From Acidimicrobiales bacterium AG-414-N20 (GTDB taxonomy: Bacteria; Actinomycetota; Acidimicrobiia; Acidimicrobiales; MedAcidi-G1), in the NCBI GenBank assembly GCA_003214465.1, contig QCLO01000001.1, positions 62,001 to 126,000 on the forward strand: 64,000 nt of DNA. The letters run 5' to 3'. Below the pieces are notes generated by a model. The model did not search any database. It saw only the letters and a list, made by a program, of their open reading frames with translations, and was not told where the DNA came from. Shown in pieces: positions 18,223-25,648 of the stretch; the stretch's first letter is position 1; each line of letters starts with the position of its first letter. A program made the translations under genes and the position numbers.

Positions 18223-19472
18223 CAACTCCAATACTTCATGTGGATATGGATGCCTTCTTTGCTTCTGTTGAATTGCTTCGTCATCCCGAATTAGAAGGTA
18301 AGCCGGTTGTCGTCGGAGGAAGTGGGAGTCGCGGTGTCGTAGCTGCAGCTTCCTATGAGGCAAGGTCTTATGGGATCTACTCTGCAATGTCCTCCAGAAG
18401 GGCTAGAAGGCTTTGTAAAGATCTTGTATTCATTTCTGGAGATTACGAATTTTATGTTGAGATAAGCGAAAGAATTATGAATATTCTCAGGAGGTTTACA
18501 CCACTCGTGGAACCGTTATCTCTAGACGAAGCTTTTTTAGATGTTGGAGGAGTTCGAAGAGTTCATGGAGAGCCTAAGTCTATTGCCCATAAAATTCGAA
18601 ACTCAATATACGAAGAGGAAGGTCTCAGGTGCAGTGTCGGAGCTTCTGTGAATAAATTTTTAGCGAAACTTTCAAGTGAAAATGCAAAACCTAAGGTAGG
18701 TCCAAAAGGTCCTATATATGGTGACGGTGTTTTCCTTCTTAATGAAAGTGAGATAGGAACGTTTTTAGAACCGCTTGCTGTTAATGCAATGTGGGGTGTT
18801 GGGCCTAAAACTCACAAAAAGTTAAATGCGCTAGGGATAGAAACTATTGGAGAGTTGGGGCGAGTTTCTGAGGGTAGTTTGGTTTCGAGCCTGGGAAAAG
18901 CAACAGGTCAACAACTCTGGCGGCTGGCGAGAGGCATTGATGATCGGAATGTGCTAGTAGATCAAGAAGCTAAATCCATAGGGCATGAGGAAACATTTTC
19001 TAAAGATTTAATAAAGCGTGAAGACGTAGAACGTGAGTTGGTCAGATTGGTTGATTCTGTTGTATGGCGTTTAAGAAAATCTAAAAAAAAGTGTCGAACG
19101 ATTTCATTAAAAGTCAGATATTCCGACTTTTCTACTTTTTCTCGCTCTCATACTTCGTCTGAACCGACGTGGTCTTCTTCAGTGCTGCTGGAAGAAGCAA
19201 AGAGGTTGCTTGATGACGTAGATCTTAACCATGGGATAAGACTGCTTGGAGTTTCTGTAACAAATCTAGATAAAAATTTTGTTGAGCAACTTAGATTTTC
19301 TGAAGATTCTTATTCCGATAGAGAGAACACTGAGGGGGTTGTCGAATTGATTAGAGATCGATTCGGTGCAGCATCAATTGGACCAGCGAGCATACTTGGT
19401 TCCAGTGGAATACGCGTTAAAAGAAAAGGTGAACAGCAGTGGGGGCCAGATCATGATTCAACGGTTGAGTAG
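18219..19472 (+). CDS. dinB: DNA polymerase IV (Y family translesion polymerase)
   Basis: 417 residues. Catalytic acidic residues: Asp9 in HVDMDAFFASVE and Asp103-Glu104 in PLSLDEAFLDV; the finger motif AASYEARSYGI is at 44-54. A helix-hairpin-helix thumb (MWGVGPKTHKKLNALGI) and a little-finger domain follow. The C-terminus (RVKRKGEQQWGPDH) has no obvious beta-clamp pentapeptide; a QLRFSED segment at about 365 is a weak candidate. It copies past damaged bases with low fidelity. It overlaps the Nudix gene by 4 bases. I saw no LexA box upstream, though none was searched for computationally. Confidence 0.94.
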   Translation: MTTPILHVDMDAFFASVELLRHPELEGKPVVVGGSGSRGVVAAASYEARSYGIYSAMSSRRARRLCKDLVFISGDYEFYVEISERIMNILRRFTPLVEPLSLDEAFLDVGGVRRVHGEPKSIAHKIRNSIYEEEGLRCSVGASVNKFLAKLSSENAKPKVGPKGPIYGDGVFLLNESEIGTFLEPLAVNAMWGVGPKTHKKLNALGIETIGELGRVSEGSLVSSLGKATGQQLWRLARGIDDRNVLVDQEAKSIGHEETFSKDLIKREDVERELVRLVDSVVWRLRKSKKKCRTISLKVRYSDFSTFSRSHTSSEPTWSSSVLLEEAKRLLDDVDLNHGIRLLGVSVTNLDKNFVEQLRFSEDSYSDRENTEGVVELIRDRFGAASIGPASILGSSGIRVKRKGEQQWGPDHDSTVE

Positions 19473-19558
19473 AATGGATTAGATTCCGATAGGTGTTATG
19501 GCTGATTAACAGTTAGAATTTTATTAACGTAGTTAAAGTACGCAGGAGAGTCAGACAA

Positions 19559-19951
19559 ATGCCACTTTCAGAAGATGAAGAGAGAATCCTTCTTGAAATC
19601 GAAGAAAATCTTTACGAGAGCGATCCGGAATTAGCGCGTGAAGTTTCTGAAACAACTGTTTACACAAAGTCCCTCAAGAATTTAAAATGGTCAGTTCTAA
19701 TTTTTTTTCTTGGGGTGGCCTGCATGATAATTACTTTGTCAATTTCTTTCGTGGTTGCGTTTCTTGCGTTTCTCTTAATGCTTTTTGCAGCACTTGCAAT
19801 TGAAAGGAATGCTAGGAATTTAGGAAGAACCGGTATCCAACAGGCTTCACAATCCTCACTTTGGAACCAAAAGGGCATCAAATTAGGAGATTCATCTCAG
19901 AAGTTCCGAGATTTAATGAAGGATCGTTTTCGTCGCGACAATCTAGGCTGA
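19559..19951 (+). CDS. DUF3040 membrane protein
   Basis: 130 residues. The N-terminus MPLSEDEERILLEIEENLYESDPELA is the signature of DUF3040, a family restricted to actinobacteria. Two adjacent hydrophobic segments (about 42-60 and 62-80) follow, then a basic C-terminal tail. The ribosome site GGAG lies 11 bases upstream. The function of the family is unknown. It is followed after 19 bases by the ROK kinase gene. In many actinobacteria this family is encoded between dinB and mraZ, as here. Confidence 0.85.
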   Translation: MPLSEDEERILLEIEENLYESDPELAREVSETTVYTKSLKNLKWSVLIFFLGVACMIITLSISFVVAFLAFLLMLFAALAIERNARNLGRTGIQQASQSSLWNQKGIKLGDSSQKFRDLMKDRFRRDNLG

Positions 19952-19970
19952 TTTATCAAGGAGACTGCTA

Positions 19971-20825
19971 GTGCAGGAGATTCTCGCAGTGGATGTGGGT
20001 GCAACTAAGCTTGCTGTAGCTCGAGTCACACCAGACGGCTTGATTAAAAAACAATCTTCAATACCTACAGAAGCTAATAATGGGGAAGAGTTGTTTAATA
20101 GGCTGCTTTCTTTATCTAAAGAAGTTCTCGAAGAAGTTGAAGTCGAGGGTTGCGGCGTAGGAAGCGCGGGACCAATGAGTAACAAAGGTGAAGAGATCTC
20201 GCCACTAAATATTCCTCAGTGGAGAAACTTTCCTCTTCGTTCGAAATTGTCAGAAGCTCTCGGTGTGCCGGTGGTTCTCGACAATGATGCTAAAGCAATT
20301 GCTTTAGCAGAAGGTTGGATAGGGGCAGCTTCTGATCAAAGAAACTACTTAGCGATGGTTGTCTCTACCGGAATCGGAGGCGGTCTCGTGATAGACGGAA
20401 AGCTCCTAGACGGCGAAATGGGAAACGCTGGTCATATCGGACACATAAATGTTCAACCTGATGGACCGTTATGCGCATGCGGCAGTAGAGGTTGTCTTGA
20501 GGCAGTTGCTTCCGGATCTGCAATAGAGAAAGAAACGGGCATGTCAGCAATTGGAGCATCGGAAGAAATAAAGATTCGTTCTGGTTATTTTGTTGGGAAA
20601 GCTATCTCGATAGCAGTCAATTTGCTTAATGTTCCTACAGTGCTTATTGGAGGTTCGGTTGCTTTAGGATTCGGATCTTCTTTTCTTAACGAGGTTCGTT
20701 CAACAGCAGTAAATTTTTGTGGTCTTGACTTTACTCAAAATCTACAAATAAATTTTGTGGGTCTTAAAGAGGAAGCTCCTTTAATCGGAGCTGCTGCGGT
20801 TTGGATTAATGCGAAAGGCGCATAA
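19971..20825 (+). CDS. ROK-family sugar kinase (glucokinase-like)
   Basis: 284 residues from a GTG. ATP motif DVGATKLAVARV near the N-terminus, catalytic Asp in VVLDNDAKAIALAEG, STGIGGGLVIDG for phosphate binding, and the ROK zinc signature GHIGHINVQPDGPLCACGSRGCLE (shown over about residues 157-181) with its His and three Cys. ROK glucokinases phosphorylate glucose or N-acetyl sugars with ATP. Position between DUF3040 and the lipoyl ligase is not informative about the sugar. Ends 3 bases before the next gene. Confidence 0.85.
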   Translation: MQEILAVDVGATKLAVARVTPDGLIKKQSSIPTEANNGEELFNRLLSLSKEVLEEVEVEGCGVGSAGPMSNKGEEISPLNIPQWRNFPLRSKLSEALGVPVVLDNDAKAIALAEGWIGAASDQRNYLAMVVSTGIGGGLVIDGKLLDGEMGNAGHIGHINVQPDGPLCACGSRGCLEAVASGSAIEKETGMSAIGASEEIKIRSGYFVGKAISIAVNLLNVPTVLIGGSVALGFGSSFLNEVRSTAVNFCGLDFTQNLQINFVGLKEEAPLIGAAAVWINAKGA

Positions 20826-20828
20826 TTT

Positions 20829-21089
20829 ATGCTGACTTGGAAATGGTTCTTCAAACTTTTGCTTGTTTTAGTGTCGAAACCTTCATTGTGGACTACAAGC
20901 ATTAGACAGGTTTTTTTACTCGCAAAAAGGAGATGGCTGTTGACTTTGCCTTTTCTGCCATCTCCTAGTAGGGATTTTATGGAGTTCAGATTCGTTACTT
21001 ATCAAGGGCATGTGGAGAAATTACCGGACGTTAAGGTTGTAATTGCCTGGCTTGCATGGGTATCAGATATAGAAAAATCAAAGATCTGA
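20829..21089 (+). CDS. Conserved small protein of unknown function
   Basis: 86 residues: a hydrophobic N-terminal helix, SLWTTSIRQVFLLAKRRWL, then PFLPSPSRDFMEFRFVTYQG, and a C-terminal VVIAWLAWV segment. I recognise the pattern (a W-x-T-x2-RQ stretch, then PFLP-P-x5-FR-x-T-x-YG) from a short actinobacterial family of unknown function; this is memory, not a search. It lies 3 bases after the ROK kinase gene and 4 bases before the lipoyl ligase gene, so it is co-transcribed with both. Confidence 0.6.
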   Translation: MLTWKWFFKLLLVLVSKPSLWTTSIRQVFLLAKRRWLLTLPFLPSPSRDFMEFRFVTYQGHVEKLPDVKVVIAWLAWVSDIEKSKI

Positions 21090-21093
21090 TTTT

Positions 21094-21735
21094 ATGGAAA
21101 GTTGGATTGTTAAAAAGTCAGAAGGAAGTGTTGCAGATAGGCATCTGACACTTCCTAGTTTTGACGCAAGGCAAATAATTATTCATGAAATTGATAAGCC
21201 AACTATGGTCTTTGGAACTGCACAGAGAAATAACTATCTCGAAGTAGAGATTAAATGTGATTACGTTTATAGGAAATCAGGAGGGGGAGCTGTTTTTCTT
21301 GAACCCGGCCAGGTCTTATGGGTCGATTTCGTTATTCCGCGAGAAGACCTTTTATGGTGCGATGATATTAGATATTCCTCGGTATGGCTGGGTGAACTCT
21401 GGGTGAGCGCCTTGCGAGAGGTCGGCCTGTCTGGCGTCGTTTATGATGGTGAAATCCGAAAAAATGAACTCTCTCCATTTGTATGTTTTGCTGGTTTAAC
21501 AACTGGCGAAGTTACACTTTTCGGCAAAAAAATCATTGGTATCAGTCAGAGGCGAACTCGAGAAGGGGCGTGGTTTCAGTGCGCAGCTTTATTTTCTTGG
21601 CCTGTAAAAGCAATTGTGGACCTTCTTCATCTCGAACCAAGAGAAAAGAGCATTGAAGACTTGTTTGAACTTGCAGCTCCGATTGAAGGAGATCCAGATG
21701 AATTATTGCAAGCATTAATTAAAAGCGTCGATTAA
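21094..21735 (+). CDS. Lipoate-protein ligase / BPL-LPL family protein
   Basis: 213 residues with the biotin/lipoyl ligase catalytic domain. Motifs: VYRKSGGGAVFLEPGQVLWVDFVIP (the RRxSGGGAV-type lipoyl-AMP loop, about residues 52-76) and KKIIGISQRRTREGAWFQCA, in which the KxxGxxQ Lys fits the catalytic lysine. It would attach lipoate or octanoate to E2 or H proteins. The domain is shorter than LplA (about 330), like actinobacterial single-domain members. It is the last gene before the mraZ promoter region. Confidence 0.8.
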   Translation: MESWIVKKSEGSVADRHLTLPSFDARQIIIHEIDKPTMVFGTAQRNNYLEVEIKCDYVYRKSGGGAVFLEPGQVLWVDFVIPREDLLWCDDIRYSSVWLGELWVSALREVGLSGVVYDGEIRKNELSPFVCFAGLTTGEVTLFGKKIIGISQRRTREGAWFQCAALFSWPVKAIVDLLHLEPREKSIEDLFELAAPIEGDPDELLQALIKSVD

Positions 21736-21795
21736 GACTGTTAGCCCCTAAAAATCAAGGAAATTTACTTAAATCTTTCACTAAGGGCGCGCCTA

Positions 21796-21819
21796 TTGAC
21801 AAAAGTGGGGTGTTATACT
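21796..21819 (+). promoter_or_regulatory. Probable mraZ operon promoter (extended -10)
   Basis: TGTTATACT at 21811-21819 fits an extended -10 element (TGnTATACT). A perfect TTGACA lies at 21796-21801, but the spacer to the -10 would be only 12 bases, so it is unlikely to serve as the -35 of this promoter. Transcription would begin near 21826, immediately before the MraZ repeats. It would drive the long division and wall operon. Confidence 0.45.
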
Positions 21820-21826
21820 AGAAATG

Positions 21827-21851
21827 TGGAGGAAAATGGGGCGAAATGGAA
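21827..21851 (+). promoter_or_regulatory. MraZ operator: three TGG direct repeats at 10-base spacing
   Basis: TGGAG at 21827, TGGGG at 21837 and TGGAA at 21847 lie exactly 10 bases apart, each followed by a 5-base A-rich spacer. A further TGGGG at 21806 is one base out of phase. This matches the described MraZ binding pattern (TGGGN repeats with 5-base spacers) upstream of mraZ in other bacteria. It sits between the promoter and the mraZ start, as expected for autoregulation. Confidence 0.7.
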
Positions 21852-21907
21852 TAATTGCTCTTCTTTTCTTACAAATTCTTAAATGAGGTAGAAAAAGGGA
21901 ACGAAGA

Positions 21908-22333
21908 ATGCTTTTTGTAGGAACACATGAACATTCATTAGATGAAAAGGGACGTGTGGTTCTTCCCGCGAAATTCAGGTCCCGTTTCTCTGCAGAGGCT
22001 TTTATTTCACCTGCCGCAAACTGCATAGCAATTTACACTCCGGAGGCTTTTGCAGAAATGGTTTCTCGGCTTCAGGTTCAAGTTCAAGACGGAAGTGTAG
22101 AACCCAAAGTGCTTAGAAGACTTGCTGCTAGTTCTGATGAGCAACGCATAGATAGTCAGGGGAGATTGAGCATCCCTCAACGTTTACGTGATTTTGCTTC
22201 TTTGGAGAATGAAGCACTTCTATGTGGCGCGATTACTCATATAGAGATCTGGAACCCGGATGATTGGGAAGGAATGGCAGAGGATCTTGATAGGTCTTTA
22301 GCCGACACCTTCTGGCAAGGAGGGGGAATATAG
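21908..22333 (+). CDS. mraZ: Transcriptional regulator MraZ
   Basis: 141 residues with two SpoVT-AbrB-like domains, each carrying the DxxGR motif: LDEKGRVVLPAKFR (12-25) and IDSQGRLSIPQRLR (about 81-94). MraZ forms rings and binds TGG repeats upstream of its own gene to repress the division and cell wall cluster. Three such repeats lie 57-81 bases upstream of this ATG. Normal family length. It is followed by a 158-base stretch before rsmH, unusually long for this cluster, which contains a small reading frame. Confidence 0.95.
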   Translation: MLFVGTHEHSLDEKGRVVLPAKFRSRFSAEAFISPAANCIAIYTPEAFAEMVSRLQVQVQDGSVEPKVLRRLAASSDEQRIDSQGRLSIPQRLRDFASLENEALLCGAITHIEIWNPDDWEGMAEDLDRSLADTFWQGGGI

Positions 22334-22361
22334 GCAACTGATTACTTTGAATGTTCCGATT

Positions 22362-22487
22362 ATGGATCGTTCTCCGGATAACGGATGGAAGGCCCCTCCT
22401 CCACCTCCTCCCATCAAGATCTTTAGAAAGTTCTTAGGTTTAGTTATTCGGGGAACGGTCGATAGTCGGAAAGTATTTAAAAGGTAA
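22362..22487 (+). CDS. Candidate 41-residue proline-rich basic microprotein between mraZ and rsmH
   Basis: The frame from ATG 22362 (or TTG 22347) to TAA 22487 is open through almost the whole mraZ-rsmH gap. The product starts MDRSPDNGWKAPPPPPP and continues with a basic, amphipathic segment IKIFRKFLGLVIRG. No good ribosome site precedes the ATG; an AAGGAGG at 22318-22324, inside the end of mraZ, is 22 bases before the TTG. The stop is 4 bases before the GTG of rsmH, as in a coupled operon. It could also be a chance frame. Confidence 0.35.
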   Translation: MDRSPDNGWKAPPPPPPIKIFRKFLGLVIRGTVDSRKVFKR

Positions 22488-22491
22488 TTAA

Positions 22492-23430
22492 GTGGAAAAT
22501 AAAACAACTTCTAATTTCAAACACAAAGCAGTAATGATGGAAGAAGTGCTTAATGTCGTCGACCGTATTCCACCCGGGATCTTTATTGATGCGACAGTTG
22601 GCGGAGCTTCTCATTCGGAAGAAATATTAGCAAGACGGCATGATCTTGAAATTGTTGCTATAGACCGCGATCAGTCAGCACTAGAAGCAGCGCGTTGCAG
22701 GCTCCAAAGGTTTTCAGAAAGAGTGAGATTTGTTCATGACTCTTTTTCTTCCTTGGAGAGAATTTTGAATGATGAAAGCATCTCTTCGATTTCTGGTTTT
22801 CTTTTCGACCTTGGTGTTTCTTCACCTCAATTAGATAATGCGGAAAGGGGGTTTAGCTATCGCTATGAAGGTCCTATTGACATGCGAATGGATATTCGCC
22901 AGAAAAAGACGGCTTCTTATTTGCTTAATAATTTAGAACAGTCTGAGTTGCAAAGAATCATTGAAAAGAATTCAGACGAACGGTTTGCCGGTCGTATAGC
23001 TGCATCGATTGTTAAAAATAGACCGATAGGAAATACTTTAGAGTTTGCCGAATTGATTAAAAAAGCGATTCCAGCTGCAGCAAGAAGAAGAGGGGGACAC
23101 CCTGCCAAAAGAACTTTTCAAGCGATTCGAATAGAAGTTAACCACGAATTGGAAGAGTTGATTAACGGATTAAATGCTTCGATTGACTGTTTGCAATCAA
23201 AAGGATGTGGAGTGGTCATTTCTTATCATTCAGGTGAAGATCGAATAGTTAAGGAATTATTCAGGAATGCGGTTACCGGTGGTTGCAGTTGCCCTAGAAA
23301 GCTTCCGTGTGTCTGTGGTGCCATACGAAAAGGAGAATTGCCACATTCTGGCTTAACCCCTTCAAAAGGTGAGATAGAAGAAAATAGACGCGCTAAGAGT
23401 GCCCGTATGCGAGTTTTGGAGGCTTTATGA
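22492..23430 (+). CDS. rsmH: 16S rRNA (cytosine-1402-N4)-methyltransferase
   Basis: 312 residues from a GTG. It methylates C1402 of 16S rRNA at N4 using S-adenosylmethionine. Motifs: HKAVMMEEVLNVV at the N-terminus, IFIDATVGGASHSEEIL (AdoMet motif I region), GFLFDLGVSSPQLDNAERGFSY, RRRGGHPAKRTFQAIRIEVNHELEEL, and SYHSGEDRIVKELFR. Usual family length and usual place after mraZ. Its stop overlaps the ftsL-like start (ATGA). Confidence 0.96.
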   Translation: MENKTTSNFKHKAVMMEEVLNVVDRIPPGIFIDATVGGASHSEEILARRHDLEIVAIDRDQSALEAARCRLQRFSERVRFVHDSFSSLERILNDESISSISGFLFDLGVSSPQLDNAERGFSYRYEGPIDMRMDIRQKKTASYLLNNLEQSELQRIIEKNSDERFAGRIAASIVKNRPIGNTLEFAELIKKAIPAAARRRGGHPAKRTFQAIRIEVNHELEELINGLNASIDCLQSKGCGVVISYHSGEDRIVKELFRNAVTGGCSCPRKLPCVCGAIRKGELPHSGLTPSKGEIEENRRAKSARMRVLEAL

Positions 23431-23798
23431 CTATTGCAGCGGATTTTCCAATATCTCGTAAAAAAACAGTTAGAACTATTGAGCGAACAAAAAAGAATAG
23501 TTTTACGTTCTCTATTTTTCTTGGAGTAATTATCTCTTTCATTCTTCTTTTTTCTGTGGCGGGTTCGCACGCTTTCTTAATTACTGTTCAACAAGAAGTT
23601 GATTCATTGCAAAGTCGAATCACGGAGGAAATGGGCGACTCTCAGGAGTTGAGAATTCAAGTTGCAGAATTAAAAAATCCAGAAAGAATTCGTGCCGCAG
23701 CAGAAGGACGTTTAAATATGTTACAGCCACCTATTAGAAAACAGATACAACCAGTTTCCGGACTTCCAACTCCGCCGGATAACCCTTTTAGGCGATGA
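23427..23798 (+). CDS. ftsL: Cell division protein FtsL-like
   Basis: 123 residues: a basic cytoplasmic N-terminus, one membrane segment (about 30-52), then a coiled-coil stretch (VQQEVDSLQSRITEEMGDSQELRIQVAELKNPERIRAAAEGRL, about 56-98). FtsL/DivIC proteins have this topology and join FtsQ and FtsB to recruit FtsW and FtsI. Sequence conservation is low, so the name rests on topology and on its place between rsmH and ftsI. The motif LKNPERIRAAAEGRLNM is typical of FtsL/DivIC C-terminal parts. Confidence 0.82.
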   Translation: MTIAADFPISRKKTVRTIERTKKNSFTFSIFLGVIISFILLFSVAGSHAFLITVQQEVDSLQSRITEEMGDSQELRIQVAELKNPERIRAAAEGRLNMLQPPIRKQIQPVSGLPTPPDNPFRR

Positions 23799-23803
23799 AG
23801 TAA

Positions 23804-25648
23804 ATGTTTAAAAGTAGAAAAAAAGTAAAGAAAAAATCTCTATCTCTACCTCTGAAAAGTTTTTTTAGGCGGGCTGTTTTCGTTGGAGTTGTAATGGTTT
23901 TAATCTCAGGTGCTCTTGTTTGGAGATTGGCTTATTTTCAGATCTTAGATTCTGAGCGTTATGTCGCTCATGGGGTGAGTCAGAGAATGAAAACAGAGAA
24001 AGTATTCGCTCAACGTGGATCAATCCTTGACCGATATGGTGTGGATTTAGCACTTTCTGTACCAAGACGCTCGTTAGTTGCGGATTCAAGACTTGTCGAG
24101 GATCCAGTTCAAACTGCCAAGGCTCTGATTCAGATAATTGGTGGTGATTTAGAAGAATTAGAAGAGAAACTTAGTAGTGGAAAACAGTTTGTATATCTGT
24201 CACGACAAGTAGAGGATCGTTTTGCAGATGCTGTTTTAGCATTAAAACTTCCCGGTATTTATACCCAAAAAGAGCAAAGTCGAGTTCGGCCGGACGGAGA
24301 CTCTGTATTAGCTATTATCGGTAGAACGGATATAGATGGAAATGGTATAAGTGGATTAGAAAAATCGTATGACCAATACCTTTCGGGAGTAAACGGACTC
24401 AAAATAGTTGAACGAGGTCCTAGAGGTGCAACAATTCCAGGCGGAGAGTATTCCTTGGAAGCAGCTGAGAATGGTGAGACGATTATCTCCACCTTGGATC
24501 GCTCTCTTCAATTCGAAGCTGAGAAAATTTTAATTTCTGGCGTCGATAAAGCGGAAGCTCAAGGTGGTCTTTTAGTTGCAATGAGACCAGCAAGCGGTGA
24601 AATATTAGCTTCAGTGGCAGTAGAGAGAAATGCAGATGGCGTAACTCGGCAAGTTAGTGAACATCGAAGTGCAACATGGACTTTTGAACCAGGTTCGATA
24701 ATAAAACCATTGACTTTCTCTGCTGTTTTAGACGCTGGTTTGGCTTCGATAGATTCCGTTCGAAAAGTTGCGGACGAGATACACGTTCATGACTCAGATT
24801 TTTCAGACTGGTTTGACCATGATGAGACTGATTGGTCTGTTTCAGAAATTCTTTATAGATCCTCAAACGTTGGAACTATTCTCTGGGCACAAGAAGTTGG
24901 GCCGTCACTATTACATAATAAGCTTCAAAAATTTGGTATCGGTAGAAAAAGTGAATTAAATTTCCCCGGTGAAGCAAATGGTATTCTCTTACCAGTTGAA
25001 AAGTGGTCCGGAACTTCTCTGCCGACTATAGCAATTGGCCAGGGGGTTTCGGTTACCCCTGTTCAGATGTTGACGGCATATGCGACTCTTGCTAATCGTG
25101 GTGTGAAGCCCGCGCCCACCCTTGTGCGTGGTATGGGGGATAATGGTGACATGCTCTTAAATTTAGAAAATACTAAACCAGAAAGAGTTATTAACCTTCA
25201 AACAGCTGAGTCGTTAGTGGAGATTATCGAAGCAGTAGTTAGCTCTGGTACCGGGAGAAATGCACAACTTCCTGGATACAGGGTTGCTGGTAAGACCGGT
25301 ACTGCATGGAAACCTCAGTTAGGTGGCTACGGAGAAGAGAAAGAGGATCGCCGATATGTGGTTAGTTTTGCCGGATTCTTTCCAGTTGATGATCCTGAAA
25401 TTGTAGCTTTGGTACTAGTTGACGAACCTTCCTCTTCCGCTGACTCCGGAGGGAAAGCAGCAGCTCCGATTTTTGCTGATTTTGCTAAATTTGCAGCACG
25501 TCAATTAAGAATCCCATCCGAAAATGAGAAAATTGACCCTTCTTCCTCTGAGCGTGTGGTTGCTGTTACGCCAGCGCAGGCAAGCTTATTGGCTCCAAGT
25601 CTTGCTGAGCTAGTTAGTGAAGAAATTGCAGGATCAATAGTTGAGTAA
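23804..25648 (+). CDS. ftsI: Division-specific peptidoglycan transpeptidase (class B PBP)
   Basis: 614 residues. One N-terminal membrane segment (about 24-44), PBP dimer domain, and transpeptidase domain with the active Ser298 in PGSIIKP (SxxK), YRSSN (SxN) near 350, and KTGTAW (KTG) near 498. It cross-links septal peptidoglycan outside the membrane with FtsW. No PASTA repeats are present; the tail ends in a Ser/Ala-rich segment. It shares its last base with the murE start (TAATG). Confidence 0.95.
   Translation: MFKSRKKVKKKSLSLPLKSFFRRAVFVGVVMVLISGALVWRLAYFQILDSERYVAHGVSQRMKTEKVFAQRGSILDRYGVDLALSVPRRSLVADSRLVEDPVQTAKALIQIIGGDLEELEEKLSSGKQFVYLSRQVEDRFADAVLALKLPGIYTQKEQSRVRPDGDSVLAIIGRTDIDGNGISGLEKSYDQYLSGVNGLKIVERGPRGATIPGGEYSLEAAENGETIISTLDRSLQFEAEKILISGVDKAEAQGGLLVAMRPASGEILASVAVERNADGVTRQVSEHRSATWTFEPGSIIKPLTFSAVLDAGLASIDSVRKVADEIHVHDSDFSDWFDHDETDWSVSEILYRSSNVGTILWAQEVGPSLLHNKLQKFGIGRKSELNFPGEANGILLPVEKWSGTSLPTIAIGQGVSVTPVQMLTAYATLANRGVKPAPTLVRGMGDNGDMLLNLENTKPERVINLQTAESLVEIIEAVVSSGTGRNAQLPGYRVAGKTGTAWKPQLGGYGEEKEDRRYVVSFAGFFPVDDPEIVALVLVDEPSSSADSGGKAAAPIFADFAKFAARQLRIPSENEKIDPSSSERVVAVTPAQASLLAPSLAELVSEEIAGSIVE

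Noticed and set aside
21796-21801. TTGACA as -35 of the mraZ promoter
   Set aside because: The spacer to TATACT is only 12 bases; the extended -10 explains the promoter better.
22298-22507. Minus-strand frame across the mraZ-rsmH gap with six glycines
   Set aside because: The glycine run is the complement of the proline codons in the plus-strand frame, and an isolated antisense gene inside this operon is unlikely.
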